A DNA stretch of 64,000 bases from Pontibacter ummariensis (GCF_900188175.1 NZ_FZOQ01000017.1:58033-122032); one strand, 5' to 3'. Shown: positions 41,196 to 51,082, counted from the stretch's first letter. Made by a program: numbers and translations. Notes: generated from the sequence alone by a model not told the origin.

Positions 41196-42401
41196 ATGAA
41201 GAAAGCCTTACTTCTGCTAACATGGCTGCTGCTTAGCCTTCCGGTGCTTGCCCAGTACAAGCTGAAGGGGCGCGTAGTGGAAGACAAGACAAACGAACCC
41301 CTCGAGGCAGTTTCAGTTTTTATCAACACCACAACTAAAGGAACGCTTACTAACAAGAAAGGCGAGTTCTCGCTTAACCTGCCGGCAGGTAGGTATGACG
41401 TGGTGGTGTCGTACCTGGGCTATGAGCCTATTGTTTACCAGGTGAACACAGAGCAGCTGCCCCCGTCCTTTCTGTTTAAGCTCACCAAAAAAGCCTTTGC
41501 CTTAAAGGAGGTGCAGGTGGAGGCCGCGCGCGACGAGCAGTGGTACGTGAACCTAGAAGTGTTTAAAGAGAACTTTATTGGTATGAGTGCTGTCGCCCGG
41601 CAGTGCAAATTGCTGAACCCTGAGGTGCTCACCATTATGTTCGACCCGCAGGCCGGCTTACTGGAGGTGAAGGCAAAAGACGTGCTGAAGATAGAGAACC
41701 CGGCTCTTGGCTATACCATTAGTTACCTGCTGCAGGAGTTTAAGCTGTACACCCATGATGGCTATACCGCCTACCTGGGATATCCGAGCTTTAAGCCGAT
41801 GGCGGGAGGCAAGGGAAAGCAGCGCAGGTGGAACAAGCAGCGGCGGCAGGCCTACAGGGGTTCTGTGATGCACTTTGTGCGTGCACTTCGGCAACGGCAA
41901 CTGGAAGAGCAGGGCTTTAACCTGCGCAGGCTGTATCGGGTGCCCAACCCGAGCCGACCAAGTGACGAGGAAATTGCTGCAGCCAGGGCCAAAGCGAAGG
42001 CCAGCGCTGTAAGCGGTGCCGTTTTAAAGCTGGACGATACAACTTCCAGTGTTCTCTCCCGGGCGAGCCTGCCCAAGCTTATTGCCCGACTGGATACAAA
42101 CCGGGTGCCTTACCCTGCCTACCTGCAAGAGAAGGAGGGGCAGCTCATCCTGAAGTTCGATGACTTTTTCCAGGTGGTGTACACCGGCGAAATGGAGGAA
42201 GAAGCTTATGTCCGGCAGGAGAACATGTTTCGGACCCGAGAACCTGGCTACCAGACCTCGGTTGTTTCCCTTACCACCAACCAGGTAGTTCTGGATGAGA
42301 ACGGGAGCTTTTATGAGCCGCTGGGCCTGCTCTTTGAAGGTTACTGGGGCTGGGAGAAACTGGGCGACATGCTGCCCCTGGATTATCAGCCAGAAAACTG
42401 A
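41196..42401 (+). CDS. Exported protein with CarboxypepD_reg-like domain
   Basis: About 401 residues from the ATG at 41196, the start of a clean signal peptide (MKKALLLLTWLLLSLPVLAQ). Residues 20-105 form a CarboxypepD_reg-like (Ig-fold) domain, LKGRVVEDKTNEPLEAVSVFI ... GKYDVVVSYLGYEP-type, as seen at the front of TonB-dependent receptors, but no barrel follows. The remaining 290 residues are unknown to me and include a basic stretch (GKGKQRRWNKQRRQAYRG). Likely periplasmic or surface bound. It ends 8 bases before the stop of the convergent esterase gene. Confidence 0.82.
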   Translation: MKKALLLLTWLLLSLPVLAQYKLKGRVVEDKTNEPLEAVSVFINTTTKGTLTNKKGEFSLNLPAGRYDVVVSYLGYEPIVYQVNTEQLPPSFLFKLTKKAFALKEVQVEAARDEQWYVNLEVFKENFIGMSAVARQCKLLNPEVLTIMFDPQAGLLEVKAKDVLKIENPALGYTISYLLQEFKLYTHDGYTAYLGYPSFKPMAGGKGKQRRWNKQRRQAYRGSVMHFVRALRQRQLEEQGFNLRRLYRVPNPSRPSDEEIAAARAKAKASAVSGAVLKLDDTTSSVLSRASLPKLIARLDTNRVPYPAYLQEKEGQLILKFDDFFQVVYTGEMEEEAYVRQENMFRTREPGYQTSVVSLTTNQVVLDENGSFYEPLGLLFEGYWGWEKLGDMLPLDYQPEN

Positions 42402-42409
42402 AAAGCTTC

Positions 42410-43024
42410 TTACTGCTCCTTTTTCTGATGCTGTAACAGCCAATCGTATACTTCGGGGTCGTTGTAAGTGGCTGTCCAGGAGTCGTGGTAGAGGTTCGGA
42501 TAAATCGTTTGTTTCACGTTTCCCCCTAATGCCCGCACAGCCTCTACCATATCCAGCGTCTCTTCTACCGGCACGATGTCATCTTTTACGCCATGGAAAG
42601 CCCAAATAGGCAAATGGGTGAGCTTATCAGCCTGCTTCGGATCACCTCCCCCACAAATGGGTAAGGCAGCGGCAAACTTATCAGGGTTAGCTGCTGCCCA
42701 GTGCCAGGTGCCGTAGCCGCCCATGCTAATGCCTGTCAGGTAAATACGCGATTCATCGGCCCGTACTTTAGTTAGCACTTCCTCCAGCCACTCGTTCAGA
42801 AGCGGTACCTGCCAGTAAGCGCGTGCCGGACACTGTGGGTAAGCCACAACAAAGGGAAAGTCTTCCTTGCCCTCCAGGTAAGCCGGCAGGCCCTGCCGCT
42901 TCAGGAGTTCCAGGTTATTGCCGCGCTCGCCGGCCCCGTGCAGGAACAGGATCAGGGGCCACTTTTTGTCTGGCTGTTCCTGGTACTGGGCCGGGTAGTA
43001 AATTTTATACTGATAACTGCTCAT
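42410..43024 (-). CDS. Alpha/beta hydrolase, phospholipase/carboxylesterase or PHB-depolymerase-like
   Basis: The 204-residue hydrolase has an oxyanion motif LFLHGAGERG, the nucleophile TGISMGGYGTW, an acid in GVKDDIVPVEET, and His in NLYHDSWT. The order and spacing match small serine esterases of the dienelactone/phospholipase-carboxylesterase type. It has no signal peptide. It is the last of a minus-strand run with a lipocalin and a GNAT gene. Confidence 0.9.
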   Translation of the reverse strand: MSSYQYKIYYPAQYQEQPDKKWPLILFLHGAGERGNNLELLKRQGLPAYLEGKEDFPFVVAYPQCPARAYWQVPLLNEWLEEVLTKVRADESRIYLTGISMGGYGTWHWAAANPDKFAAALPICGGGDPKQADKLTHLPIWAFHGVKDDIVPVEETLDMVEAVRALGGNVKQTIYPNLYHDSWTATYNDPEVYDWLLQHQKKEQ

Positions 43025-43115
43025 GATTTTCCGTTAAGTTGCTGTTACAGTACATACGGCTGCTATCTATCAGGTTATAAATTTCTCTTAGGCCTGTACT
43101 CATTCCGTCACTAAG

Positions 43116-43664
43116 CTAAGTGTAACAACTCTGGTCTGTCAGGCACAGGCGCTCTACAGGGAAGCCCTTGCTTTTTGCCTGTTGTACCATCAGGTCATAC
43201 ACAGCGCTGTCAAGGGTAGGCGTGCGGGATAAGATCCAGAGGCTCTTGCGGTCGGGGGAGCCCACCAGGGCATACCGGTAGTCCGGGTCCAGTTCCAGAA
43301 TCCAGTAGTCGCCTTTAAAGGGCCAGAAAAACTGTACTTTGAGCTTGCTGTTATGGCTTCCCTCTATCGGGAAGGCCTTGCCCTTTGCCACGTCCAGCTT
43401 GCCGGAGGGGCTTCCTTTGTGGCAGGCGTTATTTACTTCCACATACCCTTCCGGATTTAGGGTATACTCTGCATATACGCAGTGGCAGCCTTTCTCAAAG
43501 TATTGGGGTATTTTTGAAATTTCGTACCACCGCCCGGCATAGCGTTTCAGGTCTACGTTGGGTACTGTATCAAGGGGCGCTTGTTTGCGGTTCCGGATGT
43601 TTAAGGCGACAGCACTTGCTACTAGTGCCGTTGTTCCCAGCAATAGTTTGGTTTGTTTTTTCAT
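43116..43664 (-). CDS. blc: Bacterial lipocalin (Blc type)
   Basis: The 182-residue protein begins with a hydrophobic export or anchor segment. The lipocalin signature RYAGRWYEISKIPQYFEKGCHCVYAEY follows at about residue 42, then the beta-barrel and VQFFWPFKGDYWILELDPDYRYALVGSPDRKSLWILSRTP, cut here into its known Blc blocks. Blc-type lipocalins bind fatty acids or lysophospholipids in the envelope. The N-terminal sequence has no clear lipobox Cys, so it may be a membrane-anchored rather than lipidated form. Confidence 0.92.
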   Translation of the reverse strand: MKKQTKLLLGTTALVASAVALNIRNRKQAPLDTVPNVDLKRYAGRWYEISKIPQYFEKGCHCVYAEYTLNPEGYVEVNNACHKGSPSGKLDVAKGKAFPIEGSHNSKLKVQFFWPFKGDYWILELDPDYRYALVGSPDRKSLWILSRTPTLDSAVYDLMVQQAKSKGFPVERLCLTDQSCYT

Positions 43665-43679
43665 AGCTGTAGATATACA

Positions 43680-44111
43680 TCACAGCTGCTTGGCCATTTT
43701 GTAGTGTTGTATGGTGCCAAACAGCAGGTATGATTCCTCTTCCACTTCATACCCGTTGCGGCGATAAAAGTTTACAGCGTACTCACGGGCGTGCAGCATC
43801 ATCCGGTTGGCGCCCATCTCCCGGGCTTTTGCCTCCAGGTGCTCCATCAGTAAATTGCCGAGGGCCTTGCCCTGCTGGTCTTGCCGGATACCCATAAAGC
43901 GGAGCTGTCCTTCCTCAGGTGTGTTCAGGTGCAGGCGGCAGATACCGATGGCCTCGCCTGCATCATTCACCAACATGGCGTGAACGGCTGTCTCGTCGTC
44001 TTCCACCTTTTCGCTGCCCTCCGGTTGGCCCCAGGGCTGGCGCAGGGTCTCGTAGCGCAGACGGTAATACTTGTTAAAATCTTCGGCAGTGGCAGGGGTA
44101 ATAATCTTCAT
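43680..44111 (-). CDS. GNAT family N-acetyltransferase
   Basis: A 143-residue GNAT domain. It has the acetyl-CoA binding motif A in QGKALGNLLMEHLEAKA and the C-terminal MLHAREYAVNFYRRNGYEVEEESYLLFG pattern. Acceptor unknown. It begins the minus-strand group with the lipocalin gene, 15 bases apart. Confidence 0.9.
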   Translation of the reverse strand: MKIITPATAEDFNKYYRLRYETLRQPWGQPEGSEKVEDDETAVHAMLVNDAGEAIGICRLHLNTPEEGQLRFMGIRQDQQGKALGNLLMEHLEAKAREMGANRMMLHAREYAVNFYRRNGYEVEEESYLLFGTIQHYKMAKQL

Positions 44112-44228
44112 GGTCGGACCTTTCTTTTTAGAAGCGGCTAGTCGACTTCTCTTGCAGGCACTTAAAAGCGGCTTTGCTACCCTGGCAGGGGCAAGGGTAA
44201 AAATTAAAGTTCTTCTATATAGTACCTG

Positions 44229-44258
44229 CTGACTAGTGGTTAAAATAAAATAACTTTG
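44229..44258 (+). promoter_or_regulatory. Probable promoter of yajQ
   Basis: CTG (44229-44231), 19 bases, TAACTTTG (44251-44258): an exact -7 box and one mismatch in the -33 element. It is 54 bases before the yajQ start codon. Confidence 0.5.
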
Positions 44259-44312
44259 TTTGCGCTAAAGCGTCTAAAACAATTTTAAAGATAAAAAACA
44301 AAGAACAAAACT

Positions 44313-44810
44313 ATGGCATCTTTCGACATCGTGAGCAAGGTAGATCCACAGGTTATGGACAATGCCGTGAATACAGCCCGTAAAGAGATCATGAACCGTT
44401 ACGACTTCCGCGATACCAAGGGCAGCCTGGAGTATGATAAAAAGGCCAGTGAAGTGCACATCAGCATGGAGAACGACATGCGCCTGCAGCACACAGAGGA
44501 CGTCCTGATTGGCAAGATGGTGAAGCAGGGCCTGGATGCCACGGCCCTCGATTTCTCGAAGGACGCCTATCAGTCCGGTGCCATGGTGAAGAAAGACATC
44601 AAGGTGAAGGCGGGTATCGACAAGGAAACCTCTAAAAAGATCATGAAGCTGATCAAAGACAGCAAGCTAAAGGTTTCGGCGGCCATGATGGATGAGACCA
44701 TCCGGGTAACAGGAAAGAAGATTGATGACCTGCAGGAGGTGATTGCACTGCTGCGGGGCAACGCAGAAGAGATCGGAATGCCGCTGCAGTACGTAAACAT
44801 GAAGTCTTAA
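44313..44810 (+). CDS. yajQ: YajQ family nucleotide-binding protein
   Basis: The 165-residue protein aligns end to end in motif order with YajQ: MASFDIVSKVDPQVMDNAVN, NRYDFRDTK, KKDIKVKAGIDKETSKKI, and RVTGKKIDDLQEVIALLR. The family binds nucleotides; in some bacteria it binds cyclic di-GMP and controls transcription. Here the partner is unknown. It has its own promoter. Confidence 0.95.
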   Translation: MASFDIVSKVDPQVMDNAVNTARKEIMNRYDFRDTKGSLEYDKKASEVHISMENDMRLQHTEDVLIGKMVKQGLDATALDFSKDAYQSGAMVKKDIKVKAGIDKETSKKIMKLIKDSKLKVSAAMMDETIRVTGKKIDDLQEVIALLRGNAEEIGMPLQYVNMKS

Positions 44811-44956
44811 TTTTATTTATTACTTGTTAAACATCCTTTAATGCTGGAAAGGCCTTGGCCTGCGCTTTATTGTAGCTTTTCAGATAACTGTACAACTCTT
44901 AGCCATTAAGCCAACCCCAGCCTACAAGTGGCTGTTCACTAATACTAAACCTAACT

Positions 44957-45733
44957 ATGGAAATATTTGCTAATCCAGACACCTGGATAAGTCTGCTGAC
45001 GCTAACCTTTATGGAGGTGGTGCTCGGCATTGATAACATCGTGTTTATCTCGATTGTGGTGGGCAGACTGCCACAGGAAGAACAGGGAAAGGGCCGTGTG
45101 ATCGGTCTGGGGCTGGCGTTGGTTTTCCGTGTCATCCTGTTGCTGTTCATCTCCTGGATAGTAGGAGCCAGTGCCCCGCTGTTTAATGTTAACCTGCCGT
45201 TTACGGAGGAGGAGTTCCCTGTGTCGTGGCGCGATATCATTCTCTTCGGTGGTGGCCTGTTCCTGCTTGCTAAGAGTACGACTGAGATACATGGCAAGCT
45301 GGAAGGGGAGGAAGAAGGCCATGGTAATGCGAAAGCGCAGGTGACCCTCAGTAAAGTCCTCGTTCAGATCGTGCTGATCGACATCGTGTTTTCCTTCGAT
45401 TCCATCCTCACAGCCGTGGGGCTGGCAGAGGAGGTGATCATTATGATTATTGCCGTAGTTTTCGCGATGATCATCATGCTGATCTTTGCTAAGGCTGTGA
45501 GTGACTTTGTGAACAAGCACCCAACGGTAAAAATGCTGGCCCTGTCGTTCCTGATCCTGATTGGTGTGATGCTGATCGTGGAGGCCCTGCACCAGCATAT
45601 CCCGAAAGGTTACATCTACTTTGCCATGTTCTTCTCGCTGATGGTGGAGGTGCTCAACATGCAGTTGCGTAAAAAGACAGAGCCAGTGCGCCTGCGTGAG
45701 GACCAGATAAAGGAGCCGATGAATGACGAGTAA
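44957..45733 (+). CDS. TerC family integral membrane protein
   Basis: The 258-residue protein has seven likely membrane helices. Conserved acidic motifs in helices are visible: MEVVLGIDNIVFISIVV (about 19-35) and DIVFSFDSILTAVGL. A charged cytoplasmic loop (KLEGEEEGHGNAK) lies between. TerC-family members are linked to metal (manganese) export and tellurite resistance. It looks complete and stands alone, not in a ter operon. Confidence 0.93.
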   Translation: MEIFANPDTWISLLTLTFMEVVLGIDNIVFISIVVGRLPQEEQGKGRVIGLGLALVFRVILLLFISWIVGASAPLFNVNLPFTEEEFPVSWRDIILFGGGLFLLAKSTTEIHGKLEGEEEGHGNAKAQVTLSKVLVQIVLIDIVFSFDSILTAVGLAEEVIIMIIAVVFAMIIMLIFAKAVSDFVNKHPTVKMLALSFLILIGVMLIVEALHQHIPKGYIYFAMFFSLMVEVLNMQLRKKTEPVRLREDQIKEPMNDE

Positions 45734-45758
45734 AGCAGGAGGACCAGTAAAGCTCCGG

Positions 45759-45793
45759 AAAGCGGCACTCTCTCTAGCAGGGGGTGCCGCTTT
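45759..45793 (+). terminator. Terminator of the terC-like gene
   Basis: Arms AAAGCGGCAC (45759-45768) and GTGCCGCTTT (45784-45793) followed by GCTTTTG. Confidence 0.75.
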
Positions 45794-45890
45794 GCTTTTG
45801 TCGACCTTAGAAACAGCTTGCTCTAAGAGCAGCGTATAAGAACTTCTTTATATATTGGGTTAGCCTCCTGAATATGAGGATGAAATTCGT

Positions 45891-48209
45891 ATGCGCCGAC
45901 ACCACCCGATACTTGCCCTCTTTTTACTGCTCATGCTGACAGGCCTTGCCTGGCTAAGCTCTTATCTGTTACAAGCTCCTGCGCCTGCGCCAGCCACAGC
46001 GCCACTTACTGCGTTCTCTGCAGAGCGCGCCATGCAGCATGTACGGCAGATTGCGCAGGAGCCGCGCGCCATGGGGACCGCTGCCCATGCTGAAGTCAGG
46101 GCTTACCTATTGGAGCAAATGGAGGAACTGGGCCTGAACCCGCAGGTGCAGGATACCTTTGCCCTGAACCCTATCGAGGGAGCTTCTTTGGTAGGGCATG
46201 TGTACAACCTGGTGGGTAGGCTAAAAGGCACTGGTGACGGGGAGGAAGCGATCCTGTTAATGGCCCATTACGATTCGCAGCCCAACACGCTTGGAGCCGG
46301 GGATGATGGTGCCGGGGTAGCCGCGATACTTGAAACAGTGCGTGCCCTGAAGCAGGGAGAGCCGCTGGAGCACGACGTGATTGTACTGCTGACGGATGGC
46401 GAGGAGTACGGCTTGTACGGCGCTGCTGCTTTTATGAAACACCCCTGGCTGGAAGACGTGGCACTGGTGCTGAACCTGGAGGCCCGCGGTAACGCCGGCC
46501 CGAGCATGACCTTTGAGATGAGCCCGGAGAATGGCTGGCTGGCAGAGCAGTACGCCCAGGTCGCTCCTTATCCTTTTATCCATTCCTTAATGTACGAGGT
46601 GTACCGCCGCATGCCGAACAACACGGATTTCACCGTATTTAAAAATGCCGGTTACCCAGGTCTTAACGCCGCTTTTATCGATGGCTTTGTACATTACCAC
46701 AAAGGCACTGACTCACCTGAAAACCTGGACCAGGGCAGCCTGCAGCAACATGGCAGTAACATGCTGGCCCTGACCCGGCACTTCGGCAATGTCTCGCTGG
46801 CCCATACCAAAGCTCCCGATGTTGTCTTTTTTAGTGTGCTGGATGGCCGCGTGGTGCGTTACCCCTTGGGGCTGAACCTGCTGTGGGTAGGAATAACGGC
46901 GCTGTTGTTAGGGGCAGTTTACGTTGTGGGGCTGAAACGAGGCGCCCTGACAGTAGGGCAGTGTATCCTGGGCTTCTTCGCCTACCTGGTACTGCTGGCC
47001 CTTGTAGCCGGCCTGTTTCTGCCTATCAATAGCCTGGTGCTGGAGCAGCTGCCTTACACGCATCCTTTTAACGGGGTATACAGTTCCGGTATCTTCTTTA
47101 TAGCCTACCTGCTACTGGCTTTGGGCCTGTTTGTGCTGTTCAGCTGGCTGGTGCTGCGCTGGCTACGCCTGTTCTCGCTGCTGACGGGCACCTTTACCTG
47201 CTGGTTTGTGCTGATGCTGGCCTTGTACCTTACAGTGCCCGCTGCCACTTACCTGTTGGTGTTCCCGCTTTTGTTTGCGCTAGCAGGTGCTCTGGTGGTA
47301 CTCTTGCTAGGCCTGCATCAAAAGGAGAAACAAGGCTGGCTGTTTAGTCTTGTCCTGCTCTTGTCTGTCGTGCCTGCCATCTTCCTGGTCTTTCCGATCC
47401 TGCAGTTTGTGTTCGTGGCTTTTGCCTTGCAGCTGCCTGTGGCTTCGGTGGCCTTGTTTGTACTGTTGCTGGGCCTGCTGTTACCCTTGTTTGTCCTGAT
47501 TCATCAGGGCTTTAGCTGGCGCGGTGTACCTTTCTTTCCGCTGGTACTGCTGGTACTGGGCGTGGGTACAGTGGTACTTGCCCTAAACCAGGAGCAGCCT
47601 ACCTCTGAGCGCCCGCTGCACAGCCATGTAAGTTATTACCTCAACAAGGACACGGATAAGGCTTACTGGGCTTCTTCCTTCACCTCTACCGATGAATGGA
47701 ACCAGCAGTTTTTCCCGAATGCAACAACCGGTCCTCTGAAAGAGTTATACCCGCATGCAGGATATCCTTACCTGAAAAATGAAGCAAGTACAGTAGACGT
47801 GCCTGCTCCCACAGCACAGGTGCTGCAAGACACGGTGGTGCGAGGTGAGCGTTTGCTGCGTCTACGCCTTCACTCGCCACGCGAGGCAGCCCATTTCGAA
47901 GTGGTGTTACAGCCAGAAACAGCGGAGGCCCTTTTAGGTGCCAGCGTAGGGGGAGAGGAGTTACAGCTGAAGCCAACGGAGACAGAGCAGGGGCCGGTAT
48001 ATACTATGCGTCTGCATGGCCTGCCCTTAAGCAAGCAAGTGGAGTTGGCATTACGTCTTAAACCAGAAATGCCGCTCACGCTCTACCTGTACGATCAGAG
48101 CGTCGGGTTACCCCAGCAGCTTGTAAAAGAGCCAAAGCCTGCCCACGTGATAGCCGAACAGGGTAACACGAGCAACCTGACGGTGGTGCGCAAGAGCTAC
48201 ACTTTCTAA
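45891..48209 (+). CDS. M28 family metallopeptidase with multi-pass membrane C-terminus
   Basis: 772 residues. After an N-terminal anchor helix, residues about 45-300 are an M28 zinc aminopeptidase with the ligands in order: H126 (MAHYDS), D137-138 (GAGDDGAG), E171-172 (DGEEYGLYG), E about 199 (LNLEARG) and H about 270 (YHKGTD). Residues about 320-555 hold eight or so hydrophobic helices, and the last 200 residues look like an outside soluble domain. The same architecture is seen in ERMP1/Pff1-like proteins. The peptidase should face the periplasm. Its peptides are unknown. Confidence 0.93.
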   Translation: MRRHHPILALFLLLMLTGLAWLSSYLLQAPAPAPATAPLTAFSAERAMQHVRQIAQEPRAMGTAAHAEVRAYLLEQMEELGLNPQVQDTFALNPIEGASLVGHVYNLVGRLKGTGDGEEAILLMAHYDSQPNTLGAGDDGAGVAAILETVRALKQGEPLEHDVIVLLTDGEEYGLYGAAAFMKHPWLEDVALVLNLEARGNAGPSMTFEMSPENGWLAEQYAQVAPYPFIHSLMYEVYRRMPNNTDFTVFKNAGYPGLNAAFIDGFVHYHKGTDSPENLDQGSLQQHGSNMLALTRHFGNVSLAHTKAPDVVFFSVLDGRVVRYPLGLNLLWVGITALLLGAVYVVGLKRGALTVGQCILGFFAYLVLLALVAGLFLPINSLVLEQLPYTHPFNGVYSSGIFFIAYLLLALGLFVLFSWLVLRWLRLFSLLTGTFTCWFVLMLALYLTVPAATYLLVFPLLFALAGALVVLLLGLHQKEKQGWLFSLVLLLSVVPAIFLVFPILQFVFVAFALQLPVASVALFVLLLGLLLPLFVLIHQGFSWRGVPFFPLVLLVLGVGTVVLALNQEQPTSERPLHSHVSYYLNKDTDKAYWASSFTSTDEWNQQFFPNATTGPLKELYPHAGYPYLKNEASTVDVPAPTAQVLQDTVVRGERLLRLRLHSPREAAHFEVVLQPETAEALLGASVGGEELQLKPTETEQGPVYTMRLHGLPLSKQVELALRLKPEMPLTLYLYDQSVGLPQQLVKEPKPAHVIAEQGNTSNLTVVRKSYTF

Positions 48210-48325
48210 ATGGACATAGTAGGAGGAATAGCAGCCGAATAAGCTTGTGCTGTACTTTTTGCAGAAACTGAAAATGCCCTGAACTATTCAGGCGGGCTTC
48301 GTAGTATAGGTAACACACCTAATTG

Positions 48326-48919
48326 ATGCGAGCACCGGAATATATGTTCTTCGACAAAGTTTTAGCCACCCTATTTGGCCTCTTGTTTTTACTCATGTTG
48401 GGATGCGATGGCACTGCCACTGACAGTGAGCCAACAGAGATGATATCCATCACTGAAACCCGTACTTTAGAGGAAGACCCCGCTTTTTGGGATTATGCTG
48501 CCAGCAGTAACCTATTGCAGGTAGAGGCTGGCAAAGTCGCCATGGAGCAGGCGCAAACAGAGCAAATCCGGGCCATGGCACAGAAAGCCATACAGTACCA
48601 TGGCGACGCGCTAAAAGAATTGCAACGCCTGACGGCGAAGCAGAAGAACATACAGTTGCCCGATACCTTAGGCGGTGCTGACTGGGGTTTGGTGCAGGAC
48701 CTGAAACTATTGGAAGGAGAGGAGTTTGATGCCCGCTACCGTGATTTCGTTATCAGCACACATAAGGCGCAGCTAAGCCGGTACAAGGAAGCGATCCTGA
48801 AAGCCGATGACCAGCACATACGCGGTTGGCTGATGCAGATGAGAAGCCACCTGCGGGAGGAAATAAATGAACTGGCACGGCTCGATACCACAGCCGTAAC
48901 AGCAGAAGAGCAACTTTAA
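48326..48919 (+). CDS. DUF4142 lipoprotein
   Basis: About 197 residues. A lipoprotein signal ends in LMLGC. The mature part is a helical ferritin-like DUF4142 domain: FWDYAASSNLLQVEAGKVA, MAQKAIQYHGDALKELQRL, and FVISTHKAQLSRYKEAI. The function is unknown. The ATG at 48326 or the one at 48344 (MFFDKVLATL) could be the true start; the second gives a more usual signal length. A terminator follows. Confidence 0.88.
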   Translation: MRAPEYMFFDKVLATLFGLLFLLMLGCDGTATDSEPTEMISITETRTLEEDPAFWDYAASSNLLQVEAGKVAMEQAQTEQIRAMAQKAIQYHGDALKELQRLTAKQKNIQLPDTLGGADWGLVQDLKLLEGEEFDARYRDFVISTHKAQLSRYKEAILKADDQHIRGWLMQMRSHLREEINELARLDTTAVTAEEQL

Positions 48920-48932
48920 GAGTAATTATTAT

Positions 48933-48974
48933 AAAACAAAGCGAGGAAGCCATGTGGCTTCCTCGCTTTGTTTT
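48933..48974. terminator. Terminator of the DUF4142 gene, also facing the S9 peptidase gene
   Basis: 20-bp arms at 48933-48952 and 48955-48974 (core AAAGCGAGGAAGCC / GGCTTCCTCGCTTT) lie between convergent genes. Confidence 0.9.
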
Positions 48975-49045
48975 TAGGGACTTATTCCGCTGGTATTAGC
49001 TGTACATTTGCACCTGTACAAAGTGCCTGTTATAAAAACCGTGGC

Positions 49046-51082
49046 CTACTTTGCAGAGGCCTGTGCTTTCTCTTCCGGTTTCTTCTTGGCGTCTTCTTTA
49101 CGCTCCGGTGCCTGCCAGTCTATGCCCAGGGTGTGTTTCTGTATCCATTTGATCTCTTCGATGTCACGGATGCGCTGGTGGCGTGGCTCCCGGAAGCCGT
49201 GTGGCTCACGTGGGAACTGGATGTAACGTACTGTCTTGCCCATGTCCTTCAATGCTGTGAACAGCATCATGCTTTGCGCTTCGGTGTCTGTCACGTCACT
49301 TAAGCCGTGTAAGATAAGCGTTGGCGTCTGGATGTTCTTGGCGTGTGTCAGCACGGATTTCTGGCGGTAACCTTCCGGGTTCTCCCAAGGGGTGCCTTGT
49401 ATGTACCACAGGCGCACATCGTGGTTAAAGCCGATGCCGTACTCAGAGGCCCAGTCAGAAACCATAGCTCCCAGGGACGCTGCTTTGAAACGGGTGGTCT
49501 TGGTAATGGTGGTGCCTCCCAAAATGCCGCCGTAGCTCCAGCCGCGCACGGCCATCTTCTCTTTGTCTACCATGCCTTCGGCTACCAGCTTATCAACGCC
49601 GCTCATCAGGTCCTCATAATCGCCACCGCCAATGTCTCCCATGTTGCCACGCAGTAAGGCATCGGTATAACCACTGCTGCCACGCACGTTTGGTGCCAAT
49701 TGCACATAGCCTAAGTTTGCCCAAACATGGTAAGCGGGGTTAAAGGAGTTCGTAAACACGCCCGCCGGACCACCGTGTATGTGCAGCAGGAAAGGGTGTT
49801 GCTTGCCCTTCTGGTAATCAGTTGGCAAGTACAGTAAACCCTCTACCTCCAGGCCATCCTTGCTCTTCCATTGTACTACTTCGGCAGTAGCCAATTGCAG
49901 CGAATCGCTAATGCGTGGGTTCAGGTTCGTGAGCTTTGTCGGGTTAAACTTGTCTAAGCCTGATACATAGAGATCTGTTGGTGTTTTATAGTCGCTAAAG
50001 CTAAGTACGGCTTTATTGCGGTCTGGTGTAATGCCTAAGATGCGCCAGGTACCGGTGCGGTTGCTCAGGTTCTTCACGTCGCCTTTGGCAACGTGGAGGC
50101 GATAGAGGTTGGTGTTGGTGCGCTGTAAGCCGGTGAAAAGAATAGATCTGGCATCGGGTGCCCAGTAGTAATTGCTGATGTTGCCTTCGAACTTACCAGA
50201 CACCATGCGGCTCTGTTTCGTGTTCGGGTCCATCACCCAGATCTTGTCGTTGCGCAGCTCCCACTCCTTGTCGTCGGCAGCGGTGTAGGCAAAGCTTTTG
50301 CCGTCCGGGGCCCAGCTCAGGTCGCCTTCCGGGGCTTTGTTGTTGGTGAGCTGTACCGTAGCCGTGTCGCCGGAAAGCTGCAACAGGTAAATCTCAGAGA
50401 GGTTGCGCTGGTTACGGCGGTTTTCCTGGCGGCCGGTATACACAATGCGCTTGCCGTCTGGTGCTACGTCAAAGTCGCCGATCAGCTGTTCGTTCTTGGT
50501 TAGCTTCTTCGCCTTTTTGCTGTTTAGGTCAAATACCCACAGGTGTTCCCAGGCGCCCTCTGTCTGTCCGTTCGGCCCTTCGTCTACGAACAAGGCATCG
50601 TTACCAGCTTTGTAAAGCTTTTGCGCTTCTTTGTTGCGTGGTACCGAGGACACGAAGTAAAGCTTCTTGCTGTCTTTGCTCCAAACATACTTGCCAACGC
50701 TGTTCTCATGCTTTGTCAGCTGTATGGCCTCACCGCCAGCAGTGGGTAACAGGAACAATTGCTGGTGGTCGTCTGCCTTCCGCTTTAGGGCAATGTACTT
50801 ACCGTCCGGGGAGTAGCTAAGGTCAGAGCCGCCGTCCTCTCCGAGGTATTGGTAGCTCTCCCCTCCAATGGAGGAAACATAGTGATAGGTGGTTTCCCGC
50901 TTGTTCTTCTCCCAGTTCAATTCCGACTTTCCGTAAATAACAGATTTGCCGTCTGGGGAGATGATGGCATTGCCTAAAGAGGTCATGTTCAGGCCATCAT
51001 CGGTGGTCATGGGTTGTTTTTGCGCCATCGTTGTACCGCCCAGCAGGGCAGCCGACAACACGAAAAGCAATCGTTTATTCAT
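49046..51082 (-). CDS. S9 family serine peptidase (prolyl oligopeptidase family)
   Basis: The 678-residue exported protein has signal peptide MNKRLLFVLSAALLGGTTMAQ. A beta-propeller of SPDGK-type repeats (ISPDGKSVIYG, YSPDGKYIALK, APDGKRIVYTG, APDGKSFAYTA) spans about residues 30-395. The C-terminal alpha/beta hydrolase has HIHGGPAG, nucleophile GWSYGG (about 513-518), acid in LHGLSDVTD and His in REPHGF. The S9C/acylaminoacyl-peptidase-like layout suggests cleavage of short peptides in the periplasm. A Lys/Glu/Ala-rich tail ends it. Confidence 0.94.
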   Translation of the reverse strand: MNKRLLFVLSAALLGGTTMAQKQPMTTDDGLNMTSLGNAIISPDGKSVIYGKSELNWEKNKRETTYHYVSSIGGESYQYLGEDGGSDLSYSPDGKYIALKRKADDHQQLFLLPTAGGEAIQLTKHENSVGKYVWSKDSKKLYFVSSVPRNKEAQKLYKAGNDALFVDEGPNGQTEGAWEHLWVFDLNSKKAKKLTKNEQLIGDFDVAPDGKRIVYTGRQENRRNQRNLSEIYLLQLSGDTATVQLTNNKAPEGDLSWAPDGKSFAYTAADDKEWELRNDKIWVMDPNTKQSRMVSGKFEGNISNYYWAPDARSILFTGLQRTNTNLYRLHVAKGDVKNLSNRTGTWRILGITPDRNKAVLSFSDYKTPTDLYVSGLDKFNPTKLTNLNPRISDSLQLATAEVVQWKSKDGLEVEGLLYLPTDYQKGKQHPFLLHIHGGPAGVFTNSFNPAYHVWANLGYVQLAPNVRGSSGYTDALLRGNMGDIGGGDYEDLMSGVDKLVAEGMVDKEKMAVRGWSYGGILGGTTITKTTRFKAASLGAMVSDWASEYGIGFNHDVRLWYIQGTPWENPEGYRQKSVLTHAKNIQTPTLILHGLSDVTDTEAQSMMLFTALKDMGKTVRYIQFPREPHGFREPRHQRIRDIEEIKWIQKHTLGIDWQAPERKEDAKKKPEEKAQASAK